A stretch of 64,000 bases of DNA, from positions 1-64,000 of the forward strand of contig NZ_JAJLLW010000011.1 of NCBI RefSeq assembly GCF_020991005.1, given 5' to 3'. Below, in pieces: positions 9,175 to 18,310 of this stretch. Origin of the DNA: Halomonas sp. CUBES01 (GTDB lineage: Bacteria; Pseudomonadota; Gammaproteobacteria; Pseudomonadales; Halomonadaceae). The notes beneath the pieces are model-generated. The model was not told the origin of the DNA, searched no databases, and was given only the letters and a program-made list of their open reading frames with translations. Each line of letters begins with the position of its first letter. The first letter of the stretch is position 1. Both the position numbers and the translations under genes were made by a program.

Positions 9175-10071
9175 TCAGGGTAGAAGGCACACGCAGTCAC
9201 GGCCAACGTCTTTGGCACTGTAAAGTGCTTGATCCGCACGCTCGATAAGGGTCGTCAGGGGTTCGCCGCAGCGGTACTCGGCAACGCCGATGCTTAACGT
9301 GACCTGACCCTCGCCGACACCGAAATCATGGGAGGCGATATGCTGGCGCAGCCGGTCTGCCAGCTGGTGGCATTGCTTGAGAGGGGTGAGCGGGAGAATC
9401 GCCATGAACTCCTCGCCACCCAATCGAGCAATCATATCTTCCGTGCGCAGCAGCGACTGGGTGAGCGTGGCCAACTGCTTGAGAACGTCATCCCCCTGGA
9501 GGTGCCCCCAGCGGTCATTGAGGCGCTTAAAATGATCGATATCGAGCATCATGATGGATAGTGGGGTGCCGTGGCGGGTGCTCAGTGATGCCAGGTTGGT
9601 CAGTTGAACCATGAGCCTGCGCCGGTTGGGTAAGCCGGTAAGCGAGTCGGTGTTGCACAGCTTGCGTAGCCGCTGCTCTTCCAGCACCTGGTCGCTGACG
9701 TCCATCATCAGACCGTGCCAGCGCACCCCCGTTGGCGTGGGTTCCGGGGTGGCGCTGACGGCTATCCAGAGAATTTTGCGTCCCGGCAAGGCAAGGCGAA
9801 ACCGTGTGGTCAACGGCAGCATCCAGCGGGCAGAGCGCTCAATGGCAGACATCAGCTTCGGATAGTCCGTTCCAGTCAACTGCTCAAGGGCGTTATTGGC
9901 ATCGTGGGCGAGCTGGTGTTTATCAATATGGGCCAGGGTGCCGCCCCCACCTTCCATGTACGGGAACGCCATATGACCCTCATGGGATCGATAGAACTGA
10001 AAAACGACGCCTGGTACCTGAGTGATAAGTTGCTCGGCGCTGAGCGATAAAGGGATCTCATTCACGGACAT
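9175..10071 (-). CDS. Diguanylate cyclase with N-terminal PAS-like sensor
   Basis: The predicted 298-residue protein joins a PAS-like region (about residues 15-130) to a GGDEF domain (about 140-298). The domain opens with DSLTGLPNRR, has the metal-binding MMLDIDHFKRLND segment, and has the active A-site in RLGGEEF. The inhibitory I-site RTED lies just upstream of it. The protein should make cyclic di-GMP and be product-inhibited. Start 10071 is chosen because GGAG sits 9 nt upstream; an ATG 31 codons earlier has no such site. No membrane helix is evident. It is 41 bp upstream of phhB on the same strand, so cotranscription is possible. Confidence 0.9.
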   Translation of the reverse strand: MSVNEIPLSLSAEQLITQVPGVVFQFYRSHEGHMAFPYMEGGGGTLAHIDKHQLAHDANNALEQLTGTDYPKLMSAIERSARWMLPLTTRFRLALPGRKILWIAVSATPEPTPTGVRWHGLMMDVSDQVLEEQRLRKLCNTDSLTGLPNRRRLMVQLTNLASLSTRHGTPLSIMMLDIDHFKRLNDRWGHLQGDDVLKQLATLTQSLLRTEDMIARLGGEEFMAILPLTPLKQCHQLADRLRQHIASHDFGVGEGQVTLSIGVAEYRCGEPLTTLIERADQALYSAKDVGRDCVCLLP

Positions 10072-10329
10072 GCGTGAATCTCCGAAGCTGTGCCGTTGAA
10101 AAACGAGGTCATCAAAAGTAGCCGATAAGGGTAGCGTTAATAGCGTCATTAAAATGTAAGCCATTGACTACAAAATGATACGTTTTTATATTTTTTCGAT
10201 ATATTCAATGAATTTAAAAGACTTAAATTGAATAGTTGCGGGTGACGCGTGATTTTTGCTGGTAGATGCGCCTGAAAAATATTACGTTTACGTATATAAA
10301 ATGCTCCTGTTATTCCATTGAGGTTTGTC
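10072..10329. other. AT-rich divergent intergenic region
   Basis: The stretch between the diguanylate cyclase and the siroheme gene is far richer in A and T than its surroundings, as expected for two divergent promoters. It includes an imperfect inverted repeat at about 10202-10233 (ATTCAATGAATTTAA and TTAAATTGAAT). I cannot assign promoter elements with confidence. Confidence 0.5.
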
Positions 10330-11178
10330 TTGTCACTCAGTTCGTCAACATCAGGTGCCTCTGACACCACGGGACGGGTGAGTCTGGTCGGTGCGGGACC
10401 AGGCGACCCCGAGTTACTCACCCTCAAGGCTTTTTATCGCCTGCAGCAGGCCGACGTGGTGCTGCATGATCGGTTGGTCAGCGACGAGATCCTGGCGTTA
10501 CTGCCGCCGGGCGTCAGGCAGTTTTACGTCGGCAAGGCGCGCTCGGCGCATAGCGTTCCCCAGGATGGCATCAATCAGGCCCTGGTTCAGTGGGCCCAGG
10601 CGGGTAACCGCGTGGTGCGCCTCAAGGGAGGGGATCCGTTCATCTTTGGCCGCGGAGGGGAGGAGCTTGAAACCTTGATCGAGGCTGGCGTGGCGGTCGA
10701 GGTGATCCCGGGTATTACCGCGGCGTCAGGGTGTGCCGCGTATGCCGGCATTCCACTGACCCACCGCGATCATGCCCAATCGGTGCGCTTCGTTACCGGC
10801 CACCTCAAGAACGGTGAGTGCGACCTGGACTGGCAGACGCTGGCGCGACCCGGCCAGACGCTGGTGTTCTACATGGGGTTGGGCAGCGTGGATGTGATCA
10901 GCCAGGCGCTGATGGCCCAAGGCATGGCGCCGGATACCCCGCTGGCCTTGATTGAGCAGGGCACCACCCAGCAGCAAAAGACCCATATCGGTACTCTACA
11001 GTCGCTGCCTGACACTTTTATTGCCGGTGTTATCAAGCCGCCCACCTTGTTGATCGTGGGGCATGTCGTGTCGCTGAACACGCAGCTAGCCTGGTTTGAC
11101 ACCGACCAGACCCATGCCAAGGGATTCAGCGAAGGCAAGCATCCCACCCCGCCTGACGAATTAGATACCAAACGTTAA
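10330..11178 (+). CDS. cobA: Uroporphyrinogen-III C-methyltransferase (SUMT)
   Basis: This stand-alone methyltransferase adds two methyl groups from SAM to uroporphyrinogen III, giving precorrin-2 for siroheme (and corrinoids). It shows the SAM-binding loop VGAGPGDPELLTLKA at the start of the domain and VRLKGGDPFIFGRGGEE in the middle, both strongly conserved. No ATG is near the domain start. TTG at 10330 has GAGG 6 nt upstream and is preferred over TTG 10318. The 282-residue length includes a tail of about 35 unconserved residues. The CysG oxidase/chelatase part is absent, so another protein must finish siroheme. Confidence 0.93.
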   Translation: MSLSSSTSGASDTTGRVSLVGAGPGDPELLTLKAFYRLQQADVVLHDRLVSDEILALLPPGVRQFYVGKARSAHSVPQDGINQALVQWAQAGNRVVRLKGGDPFIFGRGGEELETLIEAGVAVEVIPGITAASGCAAYAGIPLTHRDHAQSVRFVTGHLKNGECDLDWQTLARPGQTLVFYMGLGSVDVISQALMAQGMAPDTPLALIEQGTTQQQKTHIGTLQSLPDTFIAGVIKPPTLLIVGHVVSLNTQLAWFDTDQTHAKGFSEGKHPTPPDELDTKR

Positions 11179-11332
11179 ACAATCAACGCTTGGGTCATCC
11201 CGTGAAACTGGCTAGATGCACTAAGCTGTGTATGCTGGTAGCCAGCAACGTGATTTTTCACAGTCCGTTGACTTAATGCGCAGCCAACACCGGCACGCGC
11301 AACCCGCAGCGACCATCAAAGGGAGAGGCGAT

Positions 11333-12451
11333 ATGTCAGACGAGCAGCATTCCGATCAACAGCCCACCAACAGTAAGCCGGACATGAAGACACTTTTCCG
11401 CGATAACCGCGTGAAGGGCATGGCCGGGATTACCGCGATCGCGGTGATCTGGGCGCTGATGGCGCAGTCGAACGTAGGCACCAGCCGCGATCGGGTGGCG
11501 GCCCTTGAAGAGCAGGTGGCAAGCGTTGAGGAAGAAAATAATGCCCTCAATCAGCAGCTCAGCGAAGTCGACGATGCCGAAGCGAATCTTTCAGCGTTGC
11601 AGGAAGACATGAGCGCGCTCGAAGCGCAACAGGCCGACGAACAGCAGGCGCTGGAAGATACCCGGCAGGAGCTGAGCGATACCCGCTCGGAGCTTGATTC
11701 ACTGCAAGAAGAGCGCGACTCGCTGCAAACCAACGTTGACGAACTGAACCAACAGGTCAGCGACGCGGAAAGCGAGCTAGCAACGCTGCGCGAAGAGCGT
11801 GATCGGGTACAGCAGGCCAGCGAGGAAGCTGTACAGGCACGTCAACAAGCCGAGGAGGCTCATCAGAGCGCTGAAGATGCGCGCCTGGAGGCAGAAGAAG
11901 CCCGTCAGGAAGCGGCCAACGAACGTCAGCAGGCGGTTGAAGAGCGTGACGCCGCAAGACAAACGCTGGATGAAGTCAATACCCAGATCGAGCAGGCGAA
12001 TGAGCGCTTGTCCAGCCTTCAAGACGACATCGCCAACGCCGAAGCAGAGCGCGATGAGGTTCTGCAGGCGCGTGACAGCGCTGCCAGCGAGCGCGATGCA
12101 CTGCAAGAAGAGGTCGATTCGCTGAAAGCGCTGCGCGATGAGGAAGAGAGTAGCCTGAACGATGTGCGCAGCGAAATGGAAGATATCATGGTCGCCATCG
12201 AAATGGGCCGCGAGGAACTGGCCAAGATTGAAGACCAGGTATCCACCCGTGAAGAGCAGCTGGAACGCTTGGAAACACAGTTGAACGAGTGGCGTGATGA
12301 ACTCTCCACGCTGGATTCGCGTACCGGTAATGCGGCCAACGATGACGGTGAAAGCACCAATCAGGGAGGTGGCGAAGAAGGTGCCAGCCAGAGCAGCGAA
12401 GAGGCATCGTCTGGCAGCGAAGGTGGCAATCAGGAAGATGAAGCCAGCTAA
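11333..12451 (+). CDS. Membrane-anchored coiled-coil protein of unknown function
   Basis: I do not recognise a named family. The 372-residue protein has a short hydrophilic N-terminus, one membrane helix (MAGITAIAVIWALMAQS, about residues 29-45), then about 270 residues of near-continuous heptad-rich Glu/Gln/Ala/Arg sequence, a long coiled coil. A Ser/Gly/Glu/Asn-rich tail of about 40 residues follows. The topology suggests a cytoplasmic N-terminus with a periplasmic rod, or the reverse. GGGAGAGG 5 nt before the ATG at 11333 decides the start over an earlier in-frame ATG. A strong terminator follows. Spacer, tether or structural roles are possible; nothing here decides between them. Confidence 0.75.
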   Translation: MSDEQHSDQQPTNSKPDMKTLFRDNRVKGMAGITAIAVIWALMAQSNVGTSRDRVAALEEQVASVEEENNALNQQLSEVDDAEANLSALQEDMSALEAQQADEQQALEDTRQELSDTRSELDSLQEERDSLQTNVDELNQQVSDAESELATLREERDRVQQASEEAVQARQQAEEAHQSAEDARLEAEEARQEAANERQQAVEERDAARQTLDEVNTQIEQANERLSSLQDDIANAEAERDEVLQARDSAASERDALQEEVDSLKALRDEEESSLNDVRSEMEDIMVAIEMGREELAKIEDQVSTREEQLERLETQLNEWRDELSTLDSRTGNAANDDGESTNQGGGEEGASQSSEEASSGSEGGNQEDEAS

Positions 12452-12481
12452 GCACTCTTGCGAAGCGTAATAGTCTGGATG

Positions 12482-12517
12482 AGCGGGTGCTGATACGGTC
12501 AGCACCCGCTTTTTTTG
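12482..12517 (+). terminator. Rho-independent terminator after the coiled-coil gene
   Basis: A 12-bp stem (AGCGGGTGCTGA with TCAGCACCCGCT), loop TACGG, and seven T residues lie 30 bp after the stop codon. Confidence 0.92.
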
Positions 12518-12597
12518 GGCGTTGGTTTATGATTGGGTCGGCGAGGAGTATGATTTGCCCATTCATCAATTCAGCGCCAGACGAGGAGTCTCTCTAA

Positions 12598-13398
12598 ATG
12601 GAAGGCGTCAAACATATTATTGCAGTGGCATCGGGCAAGGGTGGCGTTGGCAAGTCAACCGTTACCGTCAACCTGGCCCTGGCATTGTCCGCCCAGGGCT
12701 ACCGTGTCGGCGTGCTGGATGCGGATGTCTATGGCCCCAGCCAGGCGCAAATGCTGGGTGTCGCCGAGGGCGTGCGTCCTCAAGCGTCCGGGGATGACAA
12801 GTTCCTGCCGCTCGAAGCGCACGGCCTGCAAGCCATGTCCATGGCGTTCATGGTCAATACCCGCGAAGCCATGGTCTGGCGGGGGCCGATGGTAGTCGGC
12901 GCGTTTCAGCAGATGCTGAATCAGACCCAGTGGGATAACCTGGACTTTCTGCTTATCGACATGCCTCCTGGCACCGGCGATATCCAGTTGACGCTGGCCC
13001 AGAAAGTCTCGGTGGCGGGGGCGGTGATTGTCACCACACCTCAGGATATTGCCCTGCTCGACGCGCGCAAGGGCATCGAGATGTTCCGCAAGGTCAACGT
13101 GCCCGTACTTGGTGTGGTTGAGAACATGAGCCTTTACCACTGCGAAAATTGTGGCCACGAAGCGCCCATCTTCGGCGCTGGCGGGGGTGACCGTATTGCC
13201 GAGGAGTACGACACCGAGGTGCTCGGCCGCTTGCCACTGACGCTATCGATTCGCGAGCTTGCCGACTCAGGGCGGCCAAGCGTGGTGTCGGAGCCCGATA
13301 GCACCGTCAGCCAGACCTTTGCCGCGATTGCCAAGCGCGTGGCGCAAAGCGTGGATGGACACGGTCAGGAAACACCCACTATTTCCTTCAGCGAGTGA
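12598..13398 (+). CDS. apbC: Iron-sulfur carrier ATPase Mrp/ApbC, short form
   Basis: This 266-residue P-loop ATPase has the deviant Walker A motif SGKGGVGKST right at the N-terminus, the switch IDMPPGTGD, and the C-terminal CENC pair that bridges a [4Fe-4S] cluster in the dimer. It should carry Fe-S clusters to apo-proteins in the cytoplasm. E. coli Mrp has about 369 residues with an N-terminal MIP18-like domain; that domain is missing, and no coding sequence for it lies upstream. GAGGAG precedes the ATG. The order apbC-dcd is shared with other gammaproteobacteria, where metG usually stands upstream. Confidence 0.92.
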   Translation: MEGVKHIIAVASGKGGVGKSTVTVNLALALSAQGYRVGVLDADVYGPSQAQMLGVAEGVRPQASGDDKFLPLEAHGLQAMSMAFMVNTREAMVWRGPMVVGAFQQMLNQTQWDNLDFLLIDMPPGTGDIQLTLAQKVSVAGAVIVTTPQDIALLDARKGIEMFRKVNVPVLGVVENMSLYHCENCGHEAPIFGAGGGDRIAEEYDTEVLGRLPLTLSIRELADSGRPSVVSEPDSTVSQTFAAIAKRVAQSVDGHGQETPTISFSE

Positions 13399-13409
13399 CG
13401 ACGTAACCA

Positions 13410-13976
13410 ATGAGTATCAAGTCTGATAAGTGGATCCGGCGCGTGGCCGAAAGCGATGCCATGATCGAGCCCTTCGAGCCCGGTCAAGTTCGTTACCTGA
13501 ACGGGCAGCGCGTGATTTCCTTCGGCACCTCCAGCTATGGCTACGACGTCCGCTGCTCGGATGAATTCAAGGTGTTTACCAATATTCACTCGGCGATCGT
13601 CGACCCCAAGTCCTTCGACGAGAACAGCTTTGTCGATGTAAAGGGCGATGTGTGCGTCATCCCGCCCAACTCGTTTGCGCTGGCGCGTACCGTGGAATAT
13701 TTCCGTATTCCGCGCAACGTGCTGACCATTTGCCTGGGCAAATCCACCTATGCGCGCTGCGGTATCATCGTCAACGTGACGCCGCTCGAGCCGGAGTGGG
13801 AAGGGCACGTTACACTCGAGTTCTCGAACACCACCAATCTGCCAGCGAAAATCTATGCCAACGAAGGCGTCGCGCAAATGCTGTTTCTGGAATCGGACGA
13901 AGTGTGCGAGACGTCCTACAAGGATCGGGGCGGCAAGTACATGGGCCAGCGGGGCGTTACCCTGCCGCGTACCTGA
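13410..13976 (+). CDS. dcd: dCTP deaminase
   Basis: The 188-residue trimeric enzyme deaminates dCTP to dUTP, the main source of dUMP for thymidylate. It is recognised by [13 protein letters not shown], the GKSTYARCG loop, and the catalytic glutamate (about residue 137) in [11 protein letters not shown]. The length equals that of the monofunctional enterobacterial enzyme (about 193), so a fused dUTPase activity is not expected. It starts 11 bp after apbC and the two are probably one transcript, closed by a bidirectional terminator. Confidence 0.96.
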   Translation: MSIKSDKWIRRVAESDAMIEPFEPGQVRYLNGQRVISFGTSSYGYDVRCSDEFKVFTNIHSAIVDPKSFDENSFVDVKGDVCVIPPNSFALARTVEYFRIPRNVLTICLGKSTYARCGIIVNVTPLEPEWEGHVTLEFSNTTNLPAKIYANEGVAQMLFLESDEVCETSYKDRGGKYMGQRGVTLPRT

Positions 13977-13993
13977 CGCCTGTCCCATGCCCA

Positions 13994-14031
13994 CAAAAAA
14001 ACCGAGCGGCTTACACCGCTCGGTTTTTTTA
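13994..14031. terminator. Bidirectional terminator between dcd and purN
   Basis: An A-run, an 8-bp GC stem (ACCGAGCGG/CCGCTCGGT) and a T-run form a symmetrical terminator serving both converging genes. Confidence 0.92.
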
Positions 14032-14049
14032 TGCCGGCACCATTAGCGC

Positions 14050-14787
14050 TTAATTTGCAGATTCGTCGAGCTCTTCGGCCGCGTCGTCGTGGGAGAGGCG
14101 CATGCCGTGGGGCGGCAGTCGGTGACCATCCATGGTGGCGCCTTCGCCCGTATACTGAAGACGACCCTGCAAGAACCACTGCACCGCGATGGGGAAGATA
14201 AGATGTTCCCGATCCTGGACTTTCTGCTTCAGGGTCTCGACGCTGTCGTCGGCGCTGACCTTGAGCTCGGCCTGTAACACGACCGGCCCGCCATCCAGCT
14301 CTTCGGTCACGAAGTGAACGCTGCAGCCGTGTCGCGTTGCCTGGTCGGCAAGCGCGCGGGCGTGGGTATTGAGACCTTGATAGGCGGGCAGCAGCGACGG
14401 GTGGATGTTCAGCATCCGCCCCAGAAAGCGCTGCACGAAGCGTGGCGTCAGGATGCGCATGAAGCCGGCGAGCACGATCACATCGGGTTCATGGCGCTCA
14501 ATGACCTTGATGAGCGCGCCGTCATACGCCTCCCGGCTTTCGTACTCGCGGTGCGGCAGGGCAACCGCATCGATCCCGGCGTCCCGGGCGCGCTTGAGTC
14601 CATAGGCGTCGGGCTCGTTGGCGATGACCGCGACAATCTCACCGCCCAGGCGGTCGTGAGACTGGGCGTCGATAAGCGCCTGTAGATTGCTGCCGCTACC
14701 GGAAATCAGCACCACGACGCGGGGCGGCGCCGTGGGCTCCGGGGTCATGTCGGTGATGGTGTCGCTGTTGTAGTCGGTGCTGCTCAT
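14050..14787 (-). CDS. purN: Phosphoribosylglycinamide formyltransferase PurN
   Basis: PurN transfers a formyl group from 10-formyltetrahydrofolate to GAR in purine synthesis. The 245-residue protein shows the phosphate loop [11 protein letters not shown], the catalytic Asn and His in [13 protein letters not shown] (about 127-129), and the catalytic Asp in TEELDGGPV (about 165). It is about 30 residues longer than E. coli PurN, split between an N-terminal lead and an acidic tail. Its ATG overlaps the purM stop (ATGA), so the two are translationally coupled. Confidence 0.95.
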   Translation of the reverse strand: MSSTDYNSDTITDMTPEPTAPPRVVVLISGSGSNLQALIDAQSHDRLGGEIVAVIANEPDAYGLKRARDAGIDAVALPHREYESREAYDGALIKVIERHEPDVIVLAGFMRILTPRFVQRFLGRMLNIHPSLLPAYQGLNTHARALADQATRHGCSVHFVTEELDGGPVVLQAELKVSADDSVETLKQKVQDREHLIFPIAVQWFLQGRLQYTGEGATMDGHRLPPHGMRLSHDDAAEELDESAN

Positions 14788-15857
14788 GCCGGCAAATTCT
14801 CCAGTACCACGGCATCCTGCTGGCGCGGTTCGATCTGCCCCAGGCGATAAACGGTTTCTCCCTGGGCTTCCAGGTGAGCCATGGCTTGGCTTGCCTCGTC
14901 TTCAGGCACCACCACGACCATGCCGATACCGCAGTTGAGCACGCGGTACATTTCGGTATCGGCGACGTTGCCCTGGGTTTGCAGCCAGTCAAATACCGCC
15001 GGGCGCGACCACGCCTGGGTGTCGATACGCGCCGCCAGCGAGTCGGGCAGTACGCGGGGTATGTTCTCGAGCAGCCCGCCGCCGGTAATGTGCGACAGGG
15101 CGTGTATCGAGAGGCCGCTGTCGCGCAGCAGGGAAAGCAGCGCCTTGACGTAAATGCGCGTGGGGGCCATGAGCGCATCGCCCAGCACCGTGCCGTCGAT
15201 CGGGGTGTCCAGCGGCGCCTCGCTGCGCTCGATGATTTTACGAATCAGTGAATAGCCGTTGGAGTGCGGGCCGGAGGAGGCGAGGCCAAGCAGCACGTCA
15301 CCTTCCCCCACGCGGCTGCCGTCAAGAATCTCGCTCTTTTCCACCACCCCCACGCAGAAGCCGGCCAGGTCGTAGTCATCGCCCTCGTACATACCGGGCA
15401 TTTCGGCGGTTTCGCCGCCGACCAGCGCGCAGCCTGCCTGTTCGCAACCGGCGCCGATGCCGGTGACTACATCGGCGGCAATGTCGACATTTAATTTACC
15501 CGTGGCATAGTAGTCGAGGAACAGTAGCGGCTCGGCCCCGGCCACGATCAGGTCGTTGACGCACATGGCCACCAGGTCGATTCCAATGGTGTCATGCTTG
15601 CCAAGCATCATCGCCAGGCGCAGCTTGGTACCGACGCCGTCGGTGCCGGAGACCAGAACCGGCTGGCGGTAGCCCTGGGGCAGCTCGCACAGGGCGCCAA
15701 ACCCCCCGAGCCCGCCCATGACTTCGGGGCGAGTCGTGCGCTTGGCGACGTGCTTGATGCGATCGACCAGCGCATTGCCGGCATCAATATCAACGCCGGC
15801 GTCTTTATAGCTGAGCGATGTGGCCGAAGAGGCGCGCGAAGAGGAGGTCTCGGTCAT
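14784..15857 (-). CDS. purM: Phosphoribosylformylglycinamidine cyclo-ligase PurM
   Basis: PurM closes the imidazole ring of AIR using ATP. The 357-residue protein carries the family signatures [13 protein letters not shown] at the start, [20 protein letters not shown], the [12 protein letters not shown] helix and [11 protein letters not shown]. Start 15857 gives the expected length and has AGGA about 7 nt upstream; an open stretch of 35 codons further upstream is not conserved-looking. It heads the purM-purN operon and is divergent from perM-hda, the arrangement known in pseudomonads. Confidence 0.96.
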   Translation of the reverse strand: MTETSSSRASSATSLSYKDAGVDIDAGNALVDRIKHVAKRTTRPEVMGGLGGFGALCELPQGYRQPVLVSGTDGVGTKLRLAMMLGKHDTIGIDLVAMCVNDLIVAGAEPLLFLDYYATGKLNVDIAADVVTGIGAGCEQAGCALVGGETAEMPGMYEGDDYDLAGFCVGVVEKSEILDGSRVGEGDVLLGLASSGPHSNGYSLIRKIIERSEAPLDTPIDGTVLGDALMAPTRIYVKALLSLLRDSGLSIHALSHITGGGLLENIPRVLPDSLAARIDTQAWSRPAVFDWLQTQGNVADTEMYRVLNCGIGMVVVVPEDEASQAMAHLEAQGETVYRLGQIEPRQQDAVVLENLPA

Positions 15858-16051
15858 GACAGGTCCTATGGAGCAAAGTGCAGTGCAAGAGAGACTGGCG
15901 AACGCCGCCAGCGCCAGGCAATAACTGGGGCGGATTGTATCACTCGGCGGCGTGGCTCGCATCGCCAGCGCTTGACGGGAACAAAAGCAGGCGGTTTTTA
16001 TTTATATCCGGCATAGTAGATGGTTAAAAACGAGGCCGTTCAAGGAGCGAT

Positions 16052-17158
16052 ATGCGCAATTCATGGTGGGGTATCCTGCTGTTGGCCGCAGTGGTCGGGC
16101 TGGTTTACGTGCTCAACGCGGTATTGATGCCGTTTGTTGCCGGCGTGATCCTGGCCTACCTGGCTGACCCGCTGGCCAATCAGTTCCAGCGCTGGGGGAT
16201 GAACCGTCCCGTCGCCGTCAGCAGCGTTTTCTGCGTGCTGCTGGTGGTGCTCGTGGTCAGCCTGCTGATCTTGATTCCACTGGTCATCCAGCAGACAAAA
16301 CAGCTGGGTGAAGCCGTGCCGGGCATTTTTGCCTGGGGGGAAAACACCCTGGCCCCGAAGGTGTTCGAGTGGACCGGCTATGATCTACGCGCTGAACTGG
16401 TCAACGTGCGTGAGACGCTGGTCGAAAACTGGCGAGATGCCGGTGGTTATTTGGCCCAGGCGTTGGGTCAGATCGGCCGCTCGGGGATGGCCTTTGTGTC
16501 GTGGATTACCTATGTCGCGCTGATTCCCGTGGTCACGTTCTACCTGCTGCTGGACTGGAATCGCCTTATCACCAATATCGGCAACCTGATTCCTCGCCAG
16601 TGGGCGGACGATGTGGGTCGCCTGGTACGGCGCTGCGATGAAGTGCTGGCCTCATTTCTGCGCGGGCAACTGCTGGTCATGCTGTGCCTAGGTATTATCT
16701 ATGCGGGCGGGTTGACCCTGCTGGGACTCGATTTTGGCCTGTTGATCGGCGTGGTATCGGGTCTGGTCAGTATCGTGCCGTTTCTTGGTTTCATCCTGGG
16801 GTTGTGCATTGCGCTGATTGTCGCGCTTTTTCAGTTTGGCACCTGGTGGGGGCTGCTGGGCGTTGTGGCCGTTTTCGCGATTGGGCAGGTGGCGGAAAGC
16901 GTGGTGCTCCAGCCGAAACTGTTAGGCGACAAGATAGGGCTCCACCCGGTGGCCGTGATTTTCGCGGTGCTCGCCGGGGGGAATCTGTTCGGCCTGACGG
17001 GGGTGTTGCTTGCCTTGCCCGCAGCGGCCATCATCATGGTGCTGCTGCGCGAAGCCAAGGATCGTTACAAGAGCAGCGATCTGTACAATGCCGAGCATGA
17101 ACACGATCACCCGAACGAAGAGGTACCCGCGATCGGTGATAATAGGGAGTCTTCATGA
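16052..17158 (+). CDS. perM: AI-2E family transporter (PerM-like)
   Basis: The 368-residue membrane protein has two hydrophobic helices at each end of its N-terminal third, a hydrophilic middle, and five more helices in the second half. Conserved points are AYLADPLANQFQR, YVALIPVVTFYLLLDW, and LLGDKIGLHPVAVIFAVLAG near the end. The family includes the AI-2 exporter TqsA and Na+/H+ antiporters, so the substrate is open. AAGGAG precedes the ATG. Its stop overlaps the hda start (ATGA), and the perM-hda pair facing purM is conserved in related genomes. Confidence 0.9.
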   Translation: MRNSWWGILLLAAVVGLVYVLNAVLMPFVAGVILAYLADPLANQFQRWGMNRPVAVSSVFCVLLVVLVVSLLILIPLVIQQTKQLGEAVPGIFAWGENTLAPKVFEWTGYDLRAELVNVRETLVENWRDAGGYLAQALGQIGRSGMAFVSWITYVALIPVVTFYLLLDWNRLITNIGNLIPRQWADDVGRLVRRCDEVLASFLRGQLLVMLCLGIIYAGGLTLLGLDFGLLIGVVSGLVSIVPFLGFILGLCIALIVALFQFGTWWGLLGVVAVFAIGQVAESVVLQPKLLGDKIGLHPVAVIFAVLAGGNLFGLTGVLLALPAAAIIMVLLREAKDRYKSSDLYNAEHEHDHPNEEVPAIGDNRESS

Positions 17159-17859
17159 GCCAGGTGCCGGCGCAGCTACCCCTTGGGGTAGGCCTGCGCG
17201 ACGACGCGACGTTTCATAACTATTACCCTGGAGAAGCGAACGCGGCCATGCTGAATCGCCTTCAGCAGCAGTGGACGCAAACCGGTGAGGACTTCATCTA
17301 TCTGTGGGGGCCGCCCGGCTCCGGGCGTAGTCATTTGCTCCAGGCTGCCTGTCACGCCGCGACTGATCGCGATAAGCGGGCGCTCTACCTGCCGCTGGCC
17401 GAGCTGGGACACTTTCCACCGCTGATGCTGGAAGATATCGAGCGGCTCGACGTCGTCTGCATTGATGACCTCGAACAGGTGATCGGCCGCAAGCGTTGGG
17501 AGGAGGCGCTGTTCCACGCCTTTAATCGACTGCGGGATGCGGGCAAGCACTTGGTGATTGCGGCAAATGCACCACCCCGTCAGCTGGATGTGGCGCTGCC
17601 CGACCTGGCGTCTCGGCTGAGCTGGGGCACCACCTTTCACCTGCATCCGCTGGACGATGATGATCGGCTGGCGGCACTCAAGCTGCGCGCCAACGCGCGA
17701 GGCCTGCAGCTGCCCGACGATGTGGGTCGCTATATTCTTCACCGCGGCCCGCGCGAGCTCGGCGCGCTTTGCCGGGCGCTGGAAACCCTGGATCAGGCAT
17801 CGCTGTCCGCCAAGCGCAAACTGACCATCCCGTTCGTGAAATCTGCCCTGAACTGGTAA
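17155..17859 (+). CDS. hda: DnaA regulatory inactivator Hda
   Basis: Hda is a DnaA-like AAA+ protein that, with the loaded sliding clamp, triggers hydrolysis of DnaA-bound ATP to prevent re-initiation. The 234-residue protein has a short N-terminus with a clamp-binding-like stretch (QLPLGVGL), the P-loop GPPGSGRSH, the Walker B VCIDDLEQV, and a lid region ending in KRKLTIPFVK. It lacks the DNA-binding domain IV of DnaA, which separates it from DnaA. Its start overlaps the perM stop. Confidence 0.95.
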   Translation: MSQVPAQLPLGVGLRDDATFHNYYPGEANAAMLNRLQQQWTQTGEDFIYLWGPPGSGRSHLLQAACHAATDRDKRALYLPLAELGHFPPLMLEDIERLDVVCIDDLEQVIGRKRWEEALFHAFNRLRDAGKHLVIAANAPPRQLDVALPDLASRLSWGTTFHLHPLDDDDRLAALKLRANARGLQLPDDVGRYILHRGPRELGALCRALETLDQASLSAKRKLTIPFVKSALNW

Positions 17860-17860
17860 T

Positions 17861-17893
17861 AAAAAAGCCACCAGCGTTGGACTGGTGGCCTTT
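17861..17893. terminator. Bidirectional terminator between hda and the phasin gene
   Basis: Stem GCCACCAG/CTGGTGGC with a 7-nt loop. The minus strand reads into TTTTTTA, so it mainly ends the phasin transcript; the plus strand has only a short T-run. Confidence 0.82.
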
Positions 17894-17935
17894 AGGTCAT
17901 GCCTGCGCGCTGAGCGTGACGCTCAGCCGTTACAT

Positions 17936-18310
17936 TTAAGCTGTTTTACCCATCTTGCTGGCAACGGTTTGTGCCTGCTTGATGTTGTCTTCGGTAATCT
18001 TCTGGCTTTTCTGAACGAAGTCCTGCTGCAGCGAAACAACGTTGTCCGCATCGCTCTTCAGGCGCTCGGCCACTTCTTTGGCGACTTTCTGCTGGCCTTC
18101 CATGTAGCTGCGCAGCTCTTCGGCGTCTTTGACGCTCATCAGCTTGCGTGCCTGTTCGATGCTGGTATCAACGTAGGCTTTTTGCGCGTCAAGCTGGGCG
18201 TTGAACATTTTTTCCGTCATGTCGACGCTCAGCGCAGCGTAAGCGCGTGCAGGGGCCATGAAGAAATTATCGAACTGCTGTGTCCACTCGTTGGTGTTGA
18301 AAGTACTCAT
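17936..18310 (-). CDS. Phasin family protein
   Basis: The 124-residue, wholly helical protein matches small phasins that coat polyhydroxyalkanoate granules: NEWTQQFDNFF at the start, amphipathic helices rich in Ala, Gln, Lys and Glu, and a QDFVQKSQKITEDNIKQAQ helix. Phasins limit granule size and interact with PHA synthase and depolymerase. AGGAG precedes the ATG. The gene is monocistronic with its own terminator. PHA storage is common in halomonads, but no pha synthesis gene lies in this window. Confidence 0.85.
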   Translation of the reverse strand: MSTFNTNEWTQQFDNFFMAPARAYAALSVDMTEKMFNAQLDAQKAYVDTSIEQARKLMSVKDAEELRSYMEGQQKVAKEVAERLKSDADNVVSLQQDFVQKSQKITEDNIKQAQTVASKMGKTA

